Source: Legionellaceae bacterium
GTDB taxonomy: Bacteria > Pseudomonadota > Gammaproteobacteria > Legionellales > Legionellaceae
NCBI GenBank assembly: GCA_029213075.1
Contig: JARGPO010000035.1
Location: 1-58,299, forward strand
Length of the DNA: 58,299 nt
Reading direction: 5' to 3'
Under the pieces are notes generated by a model, which was not told the origin of the DNA, did no database searches, and saw only the letters and a program-made list of their open reading frames with translations. A program made the position numbers and the translations under genes. Shown here piece after piece: positions 42,149 to 50,936 of this stretch (within the stretch, counting starts at the first letter, position 1; each line of letters opens with the position of its first letter).

Positions 42149-43921
42149 TTAGTAAACACGTTCGATAGGGTCAAGTGGATCAACATCATGTGGTGATACA
42201 TTCACCGGACGAAAATCTATTGCGTCATCACTCATATAATATACAGTGTGCTTAATCCATTTAGAATCATCACGTTTTGGATAATCCTCACGACTATGCG
42301 CACCGCGACTTTCTGTTCTGGTTAAAGCTGACTTAGCTGTAGCATAGGCTGTTGCCATTAAGTTATCTAACTCAAGGGCGGTAACTAACTCTGTATTAAA
42401 TATTTTACTTTTATCCAATAACTTAGCTTTACCCAATCTTTCTCGAAGAGCCTCTAGTCTTTTTAGACCTTTCTCTAAAATCTCACCAGTACGAAAAACT
42501 CCAAAATCAGATTGCATTACTCTTTGCATTTCATCTCTTATTACCGATGGGCTCTCACCATCTTTGGAATTTTGCCATCTATCAAATCTAGCTAGAGAAA
42601 CAGCAATATCATCTTCTGATACGGAAGAAAGATCCTGAACTTCGTTTGATTCCCACATTTTTTCAATATGAATACCGGCAGCTCTACCAAATACCACCAA
42701 ATCAAGTAAGGAGTTTCCACCTAAACGATTAGCACCATGCACCGATACACAAGCACACTCACCAACAGCATATAAGCCTTGAACAACCTCATCCTTACCA
42801 TGCCTTGTTGTAATAACTTGACCATGCATATTGGTAGGAATGCCACCCATACTATAGTGACAGGTAGGGACTACAGGAATTGCGTTTAAAATAGGATCAA
42901 CACCGGCAAATTGCCGTGCTAAATCTCTGATTCCTGGCAAACGAGAGTTAATTAAATCGGCGCCGAGATGATCTAGTTTTAACTTCACACAATCTACACC
43001 GTTAAAATCAAAACCTTTACCCTGGCGTATTTCTAAAGCTATTGCTCGAGAAACAACGTCACGCGAAGCCAAATCTTTTACGTGAGGAGCATAACGCTCC
43101 ATAAATCGTTCGCCGTCTTTATTAATTAAGTAACCACCCTCTCCTCGACTACCTTCAGTGACGAGAGTTCCGGCTCCAGCTATTCCAGTTGGATGAAACT
43201 GCCACATTTCCATGTCTTGCAATGGAATACCAGCTCTCAATGCCATACCATAACCATCGCCAGTGTTAATATGAGCATTAGTTGTTGACTGAAATATACG
43301 ACCAGCCCCGCCAGTTGCAAGAATACAGATTCTAGATTGAAAAAATACAATCTCACCTGTTTCCATACACATTGCAGTGACTCCAGCAATATTGTCTTGT
43401 GAATCTTTTACAAAATCTAGCGCAAACCATTCACTAAAAATTTGTGTGTTAACTTTTAAGTTTTGCTGATACAAGGTGTGAAGAAGAGCATGTCCTGTTC
43501 GGTCAGCTGCGGCCGCAGTTCTTGCCGCTTGTTCTCCACCAAAGTTTTTAGATTGTCCACCAAATTGACGTTGGTATATTTTACCATTGTCCATTCGTGA
43601 GAAAGGTAGTCCCATATGCTCTAACTCATAAACCGCATCTGGACCAGTTTTACAAAGGTATTCAATAGCGTCTTGGTCACCGATAAAATCTGCGCCCTTA
43701 ACTGTATCATACATGTGCCAGCGCCAATCATCTTCGTGTGAATTCCCAAGAGAAACTGTTATTCCACCCTGAGCTGAAACAGTATGGGAACGTGTAGGGA
43801 AAACTTTAGAAATAAGTGCTATTTTCATATCAGATGACTTAGCAAGCTGATAGGCTGCTCTCATGCCAGCACCACCAGCACCAATAATTACTGCGTCAAA
43901 TCTATTTCGTGCAATTGCCAT
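42149..43921 (-). CDS. sdhA: Succinate dehydrogenase flavoprotein subunit
   Basis: About 590 residues from ATG 43921 (MAIARNRFD), chosen because GGGGAC lies about 9 bases upstream and the longer frame would extend into sdhD. FAD motif [14 protein letters not shown]; covalent flavin histidine His46 in [10 protein letters not shown]; substrate-site blocks HPTGIAGAG and [15 protein letters not shown]. It oxidises succinate to fumarate on the cytosolic face of complex II. Confidence 0.96.
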   Translation of the reverse strand: MAIARNRFDAVIIGAGGAGMRAAYQLAKSSDMKIALISKVFPTRSHTVSAQGGITVSLGNSHEDDWRWHMYDTVKGADFIGDQDAIEYLCKTGPDAVYELEHMGLPFSRMDNGKIYQRQFGGQSKNFGGEQAARTAAAADRTGHALLHTLYQQNLKVNTQIFSEWFALDFVKDSQDNIAGVTAMCMETGEIVFFQSRICILATGGAGRIFQSTTNAHINTGDGYGMALRAGIPLQDMEMWQFHPTGIAGAGTLVTEGSRGEGGYLINKDGERFMERYAPHVKDLASRDVVSRAIALEIRQGKGFDFNGVDCVKLKLDHLGADLINSRLPGIRDLARQFAGVDPILNAIPVVPTCHYSMGGIPTNMHGQVITTRHGKDEVVQGLYAVGECACVSVHGANRLGGNSLLDLVVFGRAAGIHIEKMWESNEVQDLSSVSEDDIAVSLARFDRWQNSKDGESPSVIRDEMQRVMQSDFGVFRTGEILEKGLKRLEALRERLGKAKLLDKSKIFNTELVTALELDNLMATAYATAKSALTRTESRGAHSREDYPKRDDSKWIKHTVYYMSDDAIDFRPVNVSPHDVDPLDPIERVY

Positions 43922-43923
43922 TA

Positions 43924-44277
43924 TTATTGTCCCCAAATAATCATTAATCCCCAAAGAAACTGACTACCTAGAAATATGGCAATAAGTACCTGCACTGATA
44001 ATCGTACTGAGGTTTTGTTAATATAATCTGTTGTCACCGTCCAAAGACCAATCCAGGCATGTAACATTAAGAAAAACATTGCCAAAATCGTAGCTATTTG
44101 CATAGATGCTAAATAAAACAAATCATGCCATTTATAAAAATCTAAAGGCATATTTAGCAATAGAAAACCTGAGATAAATAATAGGTATCCGAATAAATAG
44201 ACAGCTGACACACGCTGAATCAACCAGTCTTTTAAACCATTACCGGTTAAGCTTGTTACATTGGGCAACATATACAA
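43924..44277 (-). CDS. sdhD: Succinate dehydrogenase membrane anchor SdhD
   Basis: 117 residues, three membrane helices. The start ...[15 protein letters not shown] is the quinone-site Arg/Ser region and [11 protein letters not shown] carries the candidate heme-b histidine, followed by a Asp-Tyr pair (TDY). It anchors SdhAB with SdhC. It overlaps sdhC by 22 bases. Confidence 0.92.
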   Translation of the reverse strand: MYMLPNVTSLTGNGLKDWLIQRVSAVYLFGYLLFISGFLLLNMPLDFYKWHDLFYLASMQIATILAMFFLMLHAWIGLWTVTTDYINKTSVRLSVQVLIAIFLGSQFLWGLMIIWGQ

Positions 44278-44651
44278 ACCCCCAGAAGAATTATTATTAC
44301 AAGAGAAATGATAATTACAGCAAGAGCCGATCGCTTCGCTGAAACAATGCTCTCACCAAATCCCATATCAAGAATCATATGCCTAACTCCAGCAATCACA
44401 TGATATGCCAAAGCACTAGAAAAAACCCATAGCCCAAATTTTGCAGGATAAGAGGCAAGTAATACTTCCAAGTCCTCATAAGATGCTCTTGAGTTTAGGG
44501 ATAAACTTAAAATATACAGAATAAATGGCAGTAATAAAAAAATCGAAATCCCGGATAGACGATGTAAAATAGATGCCACAGCCGTAGATGGAAATTTTAA
44601 ACTTGCCAAATCCATATTAACTGGTCTTTGATGATTCACTATTAGTTTCAT
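44256..44651 (-). CDS. sdhC: Succinate dehydrogenase cytochrome b556 subunit SdhC
   Basis: 131 residues, three membrane helices. The family start RPVNMDLASLKFP, the ILHRLSGISIF block with quinone-site Ser/Arg, and YHVIAGVRHMILDMG with the heme-ligand histidine are all present. First gene of the sdh-suc unit; an extended -10 box lies about 75 bases upstream. Confidence 0.93.
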   Translation of the reverse strand: MKLIVNHQRPVNMDLASLKFPSTAVASILHRLSGISIFLLLPFILYILSLSLNSRASYEDLEVLLASYPAKFGLWVFSSALAYHVIAGVRHMILDMGFGESIVSAKRSALAVIIISLVIIILLGVCICCPM

Positions 44652-44722
44652 CCTTATTTATTATTTTTGAGAATAAATAATCGCTACAAAAGCCAATTAT
44701 TTTGTACGAAATGCTGTTTTGA

Positions 44723-44731
44723 AGTATAGCA
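44723..44731 (-). promoter_or_regulatory. Extended -10 box of the sdhC operon
   Basis: On the minus strand TGCTATACT ends at 44723; a second TATACT lies 11 bases upstream (44739-44734). No good -35 is visible. Likely the promoter for the ten-gene unit. Confidence 0.5.
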
Positions 44732-44792
44732 TAAGTATACTAAACCATTCCACATTCAAAAGAGGGTTTTTTTAATGCCTAATTTTTATGTA

Positions 44793-45776
44793 TCAAAGGC
44801 CTAAATTATCCTTCTTGAATATTCTATCTGCTCGATAGCTAGAACGAACAAGTGGACCAGATGCGACCTCATAAAAACCCATCTTCAAGCCAACCTCACG
44901 AAAGTGAGCAAATTTTTCAACACTAACATAACGATCAACTGGCAGATGATTCTTGGTTGGTTGTAAATACTGACCTAAAGTCAGAATATCTACGTTACAC
45001 TCACGTAAGTCTTGCATGGTTTTTATAATCTCTTCATCAGTTTCACCTAAGCCAAGCATTAAACTTGTTTTAGTTAGAACATCTTTTCTATATTGCTTAG
45101 CATATGCTAAAACATTTAATGTTTGACGATAACCAGCCCTATTATCTCGGACCGGATGAGTCAAACGCTCAACTGTTTCAACATTTTGGGCAAAAACATC
45201 TAAGCCACTATCTAGCAATACTTCAATATCTTTTTCAACACCTTGAAAGTCAGGAGTTAGGGCTTCAATTTTAGTCTTTGGACAAAGTTCTTGTATGGCT
45301 AGAACTGCATCAGCATAATGTCTAGCCCCACCATCTGGTAGATCATCACGATTAACTGATGTGAGAACAATATAATCAAGATTCATCAAGGCGACTGTTT
45401 TAGCAGTATTTTCGGGCTCATTCTTATCTAGCCACCCTTTAGGGTTACCCGTATCTACAGCACAAAATTGACAAGCTCTAGTACAAACATCTCCCATCAG
45501 CATGATAGTAGCCGTTCCGTGTGACCAACACTCTGCTATATTTGGACACTTTGCCTCTTCACAAACAGTGGCAAGTTTATGGGCACGAACCTCCTGCTTC
45601 ACCTCAAGATATTTAGGCGTAGTATTATTTTTAATTCGCAACCAACTTGGTTTAGGAAGAGGTTTACTCTCCCGAGAATCTGACTTAACGCCATCTTTAA
45701 TCGCAGAAAATCCTTGCTCAGTTTTATACTTCGCACCACTTTCAACAACAACTGGAATATCAATTAACTTTTTCAT
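44793..45776 (-). CDS. lipA: Lipoyl synthase
   Basis: 327 residues from ATG 45776; a GTG at 45791 would add five. Radical SAM cluster [10 protein letters not shown] and the auxiliary cluster [13 protein letters not shown], plus the C-terminal SSYRADRIF Ser ligand region, are intact. It inserts two sulfurs into octanoyl groups on SucB and other E2 proteins. The start overlaps the PAP2 gene; lipB is not in the window. It sits directly upstream of the sdh-suc operon that needs its product. Confidence 0.95.
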   Translation of the reverse strand: MKKLIDIPVVVESGAKYKTEQGFSAIKDGVKSDSRESKPLPKPSWLRIKNNTTPKYLEVKQEVRAHKLATVCEEAKCPNIAECWSHGTATIMLMGDVCTRACQFCAVDTGNPKGWLDKNEPENTAKTVALMNLDYIVLTSVNRDDLPDGGARHYADAVLAIQELCPKTKIEALTPDFQGVEKDIEVLLDSGLDVFAQNVETVERLTHPVRDNRAGYRQTLNVLAYAKQYRKDVLTKTSLMLGLGETDEEIIKTMQDLRECNVDILTLGQYLQPTKNHLPVDRYVSVEKFAHFREVGLKMGFYEVASGPLVRSSYRADRIFKKDNLGL

Positions 45777-46419
45777 TTGCAACCAACTCACATATTTTAG
45801 GGTATTTACGCCTTACAACATACATTAACAAACCTAACTCAAGCATAACTAAATAAAATGTTGCCAAAACATCACTTAAATAATGAAATGTTAACAAAAC
45901 TCTACTAAGAATAACTAAGAAACCCATAACAGATACAAACACACGATATTTAGGGAACAAAATTATAAACCCCATCATTAATGTTGTCATTGAAGTAGTG
46001 TGCCCAGACGGAAATGAGTGAAATTCACTATAAGAAGTCCAACCAAAAAATCCGAAGGTTTTATCATCAAAATATACAAATGGGCGAGCTCGTCCTATAA
46101 AGTTCTTTAACACAAAAGTAACTACCGCTGGATATAATTGTATGATCCATAACATCCAAATCTTTAACCCCAATATTTTTTTATTGAAAATATAGGTAGC
46201 AACAAGTGCAAGGATAGGAATGGCTATCAAATAAATTCTTGCAGCTCCAAGAAACGTTATCCAGGTAAGCACTGGAGTGTTTTTTCTTAAATCAAGGCTG
46301 TTTACATATAGCGCCAATGGAGTGTCAATGTACATAAAAGATATAATAATAAGCAACAAAAAAGTTATTATAACCCAAGGCTTCAACATAAAAGATAAAA
46401 TTTTATCAAATGTGTGCAT
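45760..46419 (-). CDS. PAP2-family membrane phosphatase
   Basis: 219 residues from ATG 46419, which has GGAG 6 bases upstream; ATG 46431 is a less likely start. Six hydrophobic segments and the full PAP2 signature: [19 protein letters not shown] and [12 protein letters not shown], giving the catalytic His pair. Such enzymes dephosphorylate membrane lipids such as undecaprenyl pyrophosphate, phosphatidic acid or lipid A. The substrate is not readable. It overlaps lipA by 17 bases. Confidence 0.88.
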   Translation of the reverse strand: MHTFDKILSFMLKPWVIITFLLLIIISFMYIDTPLALYVNSLDLRKNTPVLTWITFLGAARIYLIAIPILALVATYIFNKKILGLKIWMLWIIQLYPAVVTFVLKNFIGRARPFVYFDDKTFGFFGWTSYSEFHSFPSGHTTSMTTLMMGFIILFPKYRVFVSVMGFLVILSRVLLTFHYLSDVLATFYLVMLELGLLMYVVRRKYPKICELVANEKVN

Positions 46420-46431
46420 TCTAAACTCCAT

Positions 46432-46745
46432 TCATTAAAGGTGTTTTTATATAACTTAAGTATCTATGCATTCGAATAAAAACTTTTTAATAATACCACA
46501 AACTAGAATGTATTTCTTTAATAAAACAATACCGCAGTTAGCAACTCAACAGTCACGTCACCCAGAGGAGCGAAGCGAAGAATGATCATCTGACTTTAGC
46601 AAGATATTAAACATAAATTATAATACAAATCACTCCGAACTTTATTTGATGTTTTGATGAGTTTATGTGTTTCCTTCGAAACTCTAGTCACTTCTCTCCT
46701 CGGGATAAAGTTGGAAGTTACGATAAATCAAGATTAAAAAAAGAC
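46432..46745. other. Intergenic region downstream of ruvA
   Basis: About 314 bases without an ORF. It contains the second copy of the 25-base fragment (46556-46580). Otherwise AT-rich; no clear promoter for the PAP2 gene is recognised. Confidence 0.5.
46556..46580. repeat. 25-base dispersed repeat fragment, copy 2
   Basis: CGTCACCCAGAGGAGCGAAG plus CGAAG, one base different from 29995-30019, same orientation. Confidence 0.6.
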
Positions 46746-46793
46746 TAAGGTCTGTTGACAATTGGCCGTGGCGCCAATTGTCAACAGACCTTA
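46746..46793. repeat. Perfect 21-bp palindrome overlapping the ruvA stop codon
   Basis: The left arm 46746-46766 (TAAGGTCTGTTGACAATTGG plus C) is the exact reverse complement of 46773-46793, with the 6-base loop CGTGGC. The last three bases are the ruvA stop codon. Best copy of the family also seen at 9711, 10210 and 13591. It can form a strong hairpin in the ruvA transcript, though a U-run is lacking. Confidence 0.85.
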
Positions 46794-47384
46794 GTGAACT
46801 GATAATTTTCTTAATGCCTCTCTAATTAGCTGTTCTGAAGACTTACTGGCATCGGCTATTTTATCAATAACTTTAGATATTTCTTGTCTTTTAAATCCTA
46901 GCGCCTCTAATGCAGAAATAGCTTCATCTGCATGATTAACCATTCCAACCTCTGCAACCTTAGGCAGAGTGTAGGAAAGATTCTTGATACTATCTTTCAT
47001 TTCAACTACTAATCTCTCTGCTGTTTTTTTACCAATCCCAGGTAGTTTAGTCAGCAACGCAGTGTCTTGACTATGAATACACTGTATAAACTCCGAAGGA
47101 AGAATACTAGATAAAATAGCTATAGCAACCTTTGGTCCAATGCCATTTACTTTTATCAAAGCCCTAAATAAAGCTCGCTCATCTATATCGATAAAACCAT
47201 ATAGCAAAAATGCATCTTCACGGACGATGGTGTGAATATGCAAGCCAATATTATTAGTTTCAGATTCTAGTGTGAAGAACGTTGTCAGAGATGTTTCAAC
47301 ATCATACCCAACTCCATTCACATCAATAACAAATTTACCAGGCTGTTGTTTATCTATAATTTTACCGCATAACCAACCTATCAT
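46791..47384 (-). CDS. ruvA: Holliday junction helicase subunit RuvA
   Basis: 197 residues. OB-fold start MIGWLCGKIIDKQ, the tandem helix-hairpin-helix repeats ALIKVNGIGPKVAIAIL and LLTKLPGIGKKTAERLV, and the C-terminal UBA-like domain EAISALEALGFKRQEI. It binds Holliday junctions and loads RuvB. It overlaps ruvC by 4 bases. ruvB, often next, is not in the window. Confidence 0.95.
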   Translation of the reverse strand: MIGWLCGKIIDKQQPGKFVIDVNGVGYDVETSLTTFFTLESETNNIGLHIHTIVREDAFLLYGFIDIDERALFRALIKVNGIGPKVAIAILSSILPSEFIQCIHSQDTALLTKLPGIGKKTAERLVVEMKDSIKNLSYTLPKVAEVGMVNHADEAISALEALGFKRQEISKVIDKIADASKSSEQLIREALRKLSVH

Positions 47385-47875
47385 CTTCTTCTCCTAAAAG
47401 AATTTATTCCTCGACTATTATGAATATGACAAATGGCAATTCCTAGAGCATCAGCTGCATCAGACTGCGGAGATTTAGATAAAGTTAACAAATTCATAAC
47501 CATTTGTTTAACTTGATCTTTTTCTGCAGCTCCATAACCAACTAAGGATTGCTTAACTTCTCTTGCTGAATACTCATTAATTTGAACTCGATGTGATGCG
47601 CAGGCAACCATTGCCACTCCACGTGCATGACCAAGCTTTAATGCTGAGCTTGCATTTTTATGCATAAATACTTCTTCTATTGCAACCTCTGTTGGCCCAT
47701 ATTCATCCATCAACTGACAAATTCCATTGAAAATTTGTAATAACCTACCGCTAAAATCACCCTCAGTTGTGCGAATACAACCACTATCTACATATTGTAA
47801 TTTATTATTTGATTCTTTAATAACCCCATAGCCAGTTACCCTTGAGCCAGGGTCTATACCTAAAATTAAGCTCAC
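47381..47875 (-). CDS. ruvC: Holliday junction resolvase RuvC
   Basis: 164 residues. The acidic active-site residues are visible: Asp in GIDPGSRVTGYG, Glu in AIEEVFMHKN and the Asp pair in SDAADALGIAICH. It cleaves Holliday junctions. Coupled by 4-base overlaps to yebC upstream and ruvA downstream. Confidence 0.96.
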   Translation of the reverse strand: MSLILGIDPGSRVTGYGVIKESNNKLQYVDSGCIRTTEGDFSGRLLQIFNGICQLMDEYGPTEVAIEEVFMHKNASSALKLGHARGVAMVACASHRVQINEYSAREVKQSLVGYGAAEKDQVKQMVMNLLTLSKSPQSDAADALGIAICHIHNSRGINSFRRRR

Positions 47876-48624
47876 GAATTAGTATCATCAAACAAAAATG
47901 AATCTGGATATTGTGCGTTGCTATAAACTGCTTGCACATCATCTAAGTCTTCAAGCATGTCTACTAATTTCTCCACTCGAACAGCCATATCTTCATCGAG
48001 AGGAACTAAGGTCTGTGCTCGACGGACCAGTTGCGACTGCTCAACGTTAAGATCATTTTCCTGTAATTGTTTTAATACACTATGATAATTTTCCACCTCA
48101 GTAATTACTTCAACTTGCCCATCATCTAGTGGTATAACATCACTTGCCCCTGTATCAATTGCTATATCCATAGCCTTATCAATATCATTAACGTCAACTA
48201 GTAGAATTTCTCCTTGTTTATTAAACAAGTACGAAACAGAGCCATCCGTCCCTAGATTTCCACCACTCTTTGTAAACGCATGTCTAACTTCTGATACGGT
48301 ACGGTTCTTATTATCAGATAAACAATCCACCAAAATAGCTACTCCTCCAGGACCATATCCTTCATATGCCATTTCTGTCATATTTGCGCCATCCATGCCG
48401 CCAACGCCTCTTTTTACAGCATTATCAATGGTGTCTCGCTTCATATTTCCTTTTAAGGCTTTAACAACTGCATCTCTAAGCCTAGGATTAGCCGCCTCAT
48501 CAGCTCCTCCCATCTGAGCTGAAACAGATATTTCACGAATTAACTTCGTAAACATTTTTCCTCTTTTAGCATCTTGAGCTCCCTTACGAAACTTAATATT
48601 AGCCCACTTACTATGTCCAGCCAT
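47872..48624 (-). CDS. yebC: YebC/TACO1 family protein
   Basis: 250 residues from ATG 48624 (MAGHSKWANIKF, the invariant family start), with AAGGGG about 9 bases upstream; the frame's longer start is unlikely. Signatures: KGAQDAKRGKMFTKLIREI, NMKRDTIDNAVKRG and YEGYGPGGVAILV. The family is described as transcription regulators or, more recently, as helping ribosomes through proline stretches. yebC-ruvC-ruvA is a conserved gammaproteobacterial order. Confidence 0.95.
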   Translation of the reverse strand: MAGHSKWANIKFRKGAQDAKRGKMFTKLIREISVSAQMGGADEAANPRLRDAVVKALKGNMKRDTIDNAVKRGVGGMDGANMTEMAYEGYGPGGVAILVDCLSDNKNRTVSEVRHAFTKSGGNLGTDGSVSYLFNKQGEILLVDVNDIDKAMDIAIDTGASDVIPLDDGQVEVITEVENYHSVLKQLQENDLNVEQSQLVRRAQTLVPLDEDMAVRVEKLVDMLEDLDDVQAVYSNAQYPDSFLFDDTNS

Positions 48625-48663
48625 AAAAAAACACCCCTTCAAATATAAAACTTCAAATTAGAC

Positions 48664-48691
48664 ATTATACAATGGACAACCAACCACACAA
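48664..48691 (-). promoter_or_regulatory. Candidate promoter of yebC-ruvCA
   Basis: Read on the minus strand: TTGTGT, a 16-base spacer, TATAAT (48669-48664), 40 bases before the yebC start. Confidence 0.55.
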
Positions 48692-48786
48692 GACTTGGCT
48701 TAAACTTCTATAATTATCATACAAGTAATTTTTACAGTTATTTTTTGCTCAAAATAAAGTCTGTTTCATTTTGTTTTAATGTTTAT

Positions 48787-48813
48787 GAACTATACTTATT
48801 AATAATATAGTTC
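48787..48813. promoter_or_regulatory. Inverted repeat GAACTATA-N11-TATAGTTC, candidate operator
   Basis: A perfect 8-bp inverted repeat (48787-48794 and 48806-48813) with an AT-rich centre including TATACTT, about 70 bases before the ATG at 48883. Spacing of 19 bases centre to centre would suit a dimeric regulator; no partner is known. Confidence 0.4.
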
Positions 48814-48882
48814 GCTGTCTTCTCTTAAACATTTCATAAAATGATGATAGCAATAACAGAATATCAAGTGAAGGGGACATTT

Positions 48883-49119
48883 ATGCAGAAATTTTTAAGT
48901 GCAGCACTACCAATAGCAAAGAGTGCCACTCGGGATGCATTTATTGCTGTAGTTTCAACTATTGTGGTAAATAATGGGCTGATGAAAGCAGATGAGCTTT
49001 ATACTTTTGTAGCAAATGTAAATTTAGATGCTAAAAACAAACCTAATGATACTAACAATGATGACCAAAATATTAGCAAAGAGAATGAAGCAATAAAAAT
49101 TAACCGCCCAACTATGTGA
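48883..49119 (+). CDS. Small unknown protein, paralogue of the gene at 50482
   Basis: 78 residues from ATG 48883, chosen because GAAGGGG lies about 8 bases upstream; the earlier ATG at 48841 lacks such a site. One hydrophobic stretch AFIAVVSTIVVNNGLM is followed by a hydrophilic Asn/Asp/Lys tail. It aligns with the 73-residue protein at 50482: RDxxxAxxSxxxVNxxLxxAD and then a KPxD turn. No known family. Together they flank a carrier-like membrane protein, so a shared function is plausible but unproved. Confidence 0.6.
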   Translation: MQKFLSAALPIAKSATRDAFIAVVSTIVVNNGLMKADELYTFVANVNLDAKNKPNDTNNDDQNISKENEAIKINRPTM

Positions 49120-49315
49120 ATCATTAAAGTTGCACCCATTATTACCAGTGCTTTGATTTGGTTTTCTACTCATGTTTTTCTGAACCACTAGGAGAAACCA
49201 TGTAGAATCGGTATGCAATTTCTGTAGAACAATTATCAACTTCCCCTAATAAAACCTTAATACAAACGCCCTATAATTACAATATACCATCACTTTGTGT
49301 GACTAGAGGTCGATT

Positions 49316-50359
49316 ATGGATGATAAACAAGATACAGGGGCATCAAGACAAGAAATATCTGCGAACACAGATACTTCTAATCAAAAAAGAGTAACTACGC
49401 CATATGCATTTGGCGAGTATGCTAATTTTGCGGGGAAAGTTGTATTTACTAGCGCTATGATGTCAATAGCGCTAACCCCTTTATTCGTAAGAATGACAAA
49501 TATTTATGCCAAAGAAAGCATAAAAATATCATTTGCAAAGCAATGTGGAAATACGCTTGGTTCAAATATAAAATCAGGCCAAATCAAGGGTGGATTGAAT
49601 GGTTCTAGCAAGCATTTTTCATCCTCAGAGATTGATGGAATTGAAGGTAGTGAAGCTCCATCCTCTATGGCCACTGTGATTGAGACGGCGCAAACAGTTG
49701 GCAAAAGTATAGCTGCAAATCCTACTGCTCAAGCGGTAGCCTGGTCCCAGGTTGATTTAGCTCTATCTTCATATCATTCTAATAAAGGGTTCTTAGAATC
49801 GAAAAGAATTTCGGTACCTAAAATAAATTTTAAGTCTGCTCTATCATCTCTTAAAGGCGTACAATCTGTAGCATCTATGGCTTTAGGATTAAAATGTATC
49901 TCTGGATTTGTAAATTTTGGCTCATTGCTTGTTGGGCAAGATATTGTTAAGTCTGTTCTACCAAAACCAGTTCGAGAGCATAAAATTTATGGCGAAACGG
50001 TCTCTGGGGCTATATCTGGTGGTATTGGAGCAATGGTAAACTTTCCTATAAATCATGCAGTTTCAAGAGTAATGGCCACGGCCATATACGACAAACATAA
50101 TAATAGAATTGTTACTGATAGCTGCCTAAGTTTTTTTAAACAAGAAATAAAGCAGCTAACTCCAGATACCTTTAAAAACAATATGAAAGAGTTTTTTTCA
50201 TTTGCCATGAGAGGAGCATTACCTACTAATAGCATGACTAAAGGACCATTACCTACTAGTATTGCTATTAGTATGACTGCATTTGCAATATTAAATGCAG
50301 TGAATGCTTCCCTAGGTGAAAACCCACTAGATGATGCCATCAATACCATGACTAGATAA
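49316..50359 (+). CDS. Membrane protein with weak mitochondrial carrier (SLC25)-like features
   Basis: 347 residues; AGAGG precedes ATG 49316. The first 35 residues are polar. Hydrophobic segments lie near 39-60, 185-210, 228-254 and 295-330. The C-terminal third resembles a mitochondrial carrier repeat: SGGIGAMVNFPINHAVSRVM (Pro244, Arg251; compare PxD..[KR]) and then FAMRGALPTNSMTKGPLPTS (compare the even-helix pattern RG..P...R..P). ANPTAQAVAWSQVD (134-147) resembles the helix-2 pattern PTQALNF. The middle odd helix lacks its proline, so the fold is degenerate or the match is chance. Legionella LncP is a known mitochondrial-carrier effector. It could therefore act in host mitochondria; this is a hypothesis. 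Confidence 0.6.
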   Translation: MDDKQDTGASRQEISANTDTSNQKRVTTPYAFGEYANFAGKVVFTSAMMSIALTPLFVRMTNIYAKESIKISFAKQCGNTLGSNIKSGQIKGGLNGSSKHFSSSEIDGIEGSEAPSSMATVIETAQTVGKSIAANPTAQAVAWSQVDLALSSYHSNKGFLESKRISVPKINFKSALSSLKGVQSVASMALGLKCISGFVNFGSLLVGQDIVKSVLPKPVREHKIYGETVSGAISGGIGAMVNFPINHAVSRVMATAIYDKHNNRIVTDSCLSFFKQEIKQLTPDTFKNNMKEFFSFAMRGALPTNSMTKGPLPTSIAISMTAFAILNAVNASLGENPLDDAINTMTR

Positions 50360-50481
50360 AATCTTAAAACTTGGGCAACAATAAATAAAGTAGGTTGGGG
50401 CATGGGCCTTGTATGCTATTGCTTGAAATAAAAGCACATGCATGCTAAAGTCGCGATAACACTATCTCTGGATATAATGTT

Positions 50482-50703
50482 ATGTTCGGTTTTTTTAAAC
50501 AAGTTGGTAGAAATGCGCTAAGAGATGGGGCTGTTGCTGGAACAAGCCTTTTCATCGTTAACCAAAGCCTTAAAGCTGCCGATAATTTTTTAAATAAGAT
50601 AAATGGAACGAATGAGAAACCAGATGTTCCGAAAGTTAAAGATGAACAAAAGAATGTAGATTTTCTTTCTCAAGAATCAAATCATACGCCAACAAACCGC
50701 TAA
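50482..50703 (+). CDS. Small unknown protein, paralogue of the gene at 48883
   Basis: 73 residues. The N-terminus MFGFFKQVGRNALRDGAVAG and the SLFIVNQSLKAADNFLNKING segment match the 78-residue protein upstream; both end in a hydrophilic tail after a KPxD turn. No recognised domain, one weakly hydrophobic helix. A TATAAT occurs 10 bases before the ATG, so the promoter probably lies further upstream or the gene is expressed with its neighbour. Confidence 0.6.
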   Translation: MFGFFKQVGRNALRDGAVAGTSLFIVNQSLKAADNFLNKINGTNEKPDVPKVKDEQKNVDFLSQESNHTPTNR

Positions 50704-50847
50704 ATTTCATATAAAGCAAAAGCGGATGTAGAGCGCATTATAGCTTTGCTAAATTCAATTAATAGCGGCGCCAGATTCTATCAAAGCCCACTATCTTCGC
50801 AGCTACGACCCTACAAATCGCTAAGCACAGATATTTTTATTAAAAAA

Positions 50848-50876
50848 TTCCAATATCTAGTATAATTTGTTATAAT
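50848..50876 (+). promoter_or_regulatory. Tandem -10 boxes upstream of the MFS-deoB-zur operon
   Basis: Two TATAAT boxes, 50861-50866 and 50871-50876; for the second a TTCCAA sits 17 bases upstream (50848-50853). Confidence 0.5.
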
Positions 50877-50936
50877 GCGCAAAATTGTATTTTAACTAAA
50901 AGATCCAACTTAAAATACCAAGATTGAGGAAAATTC

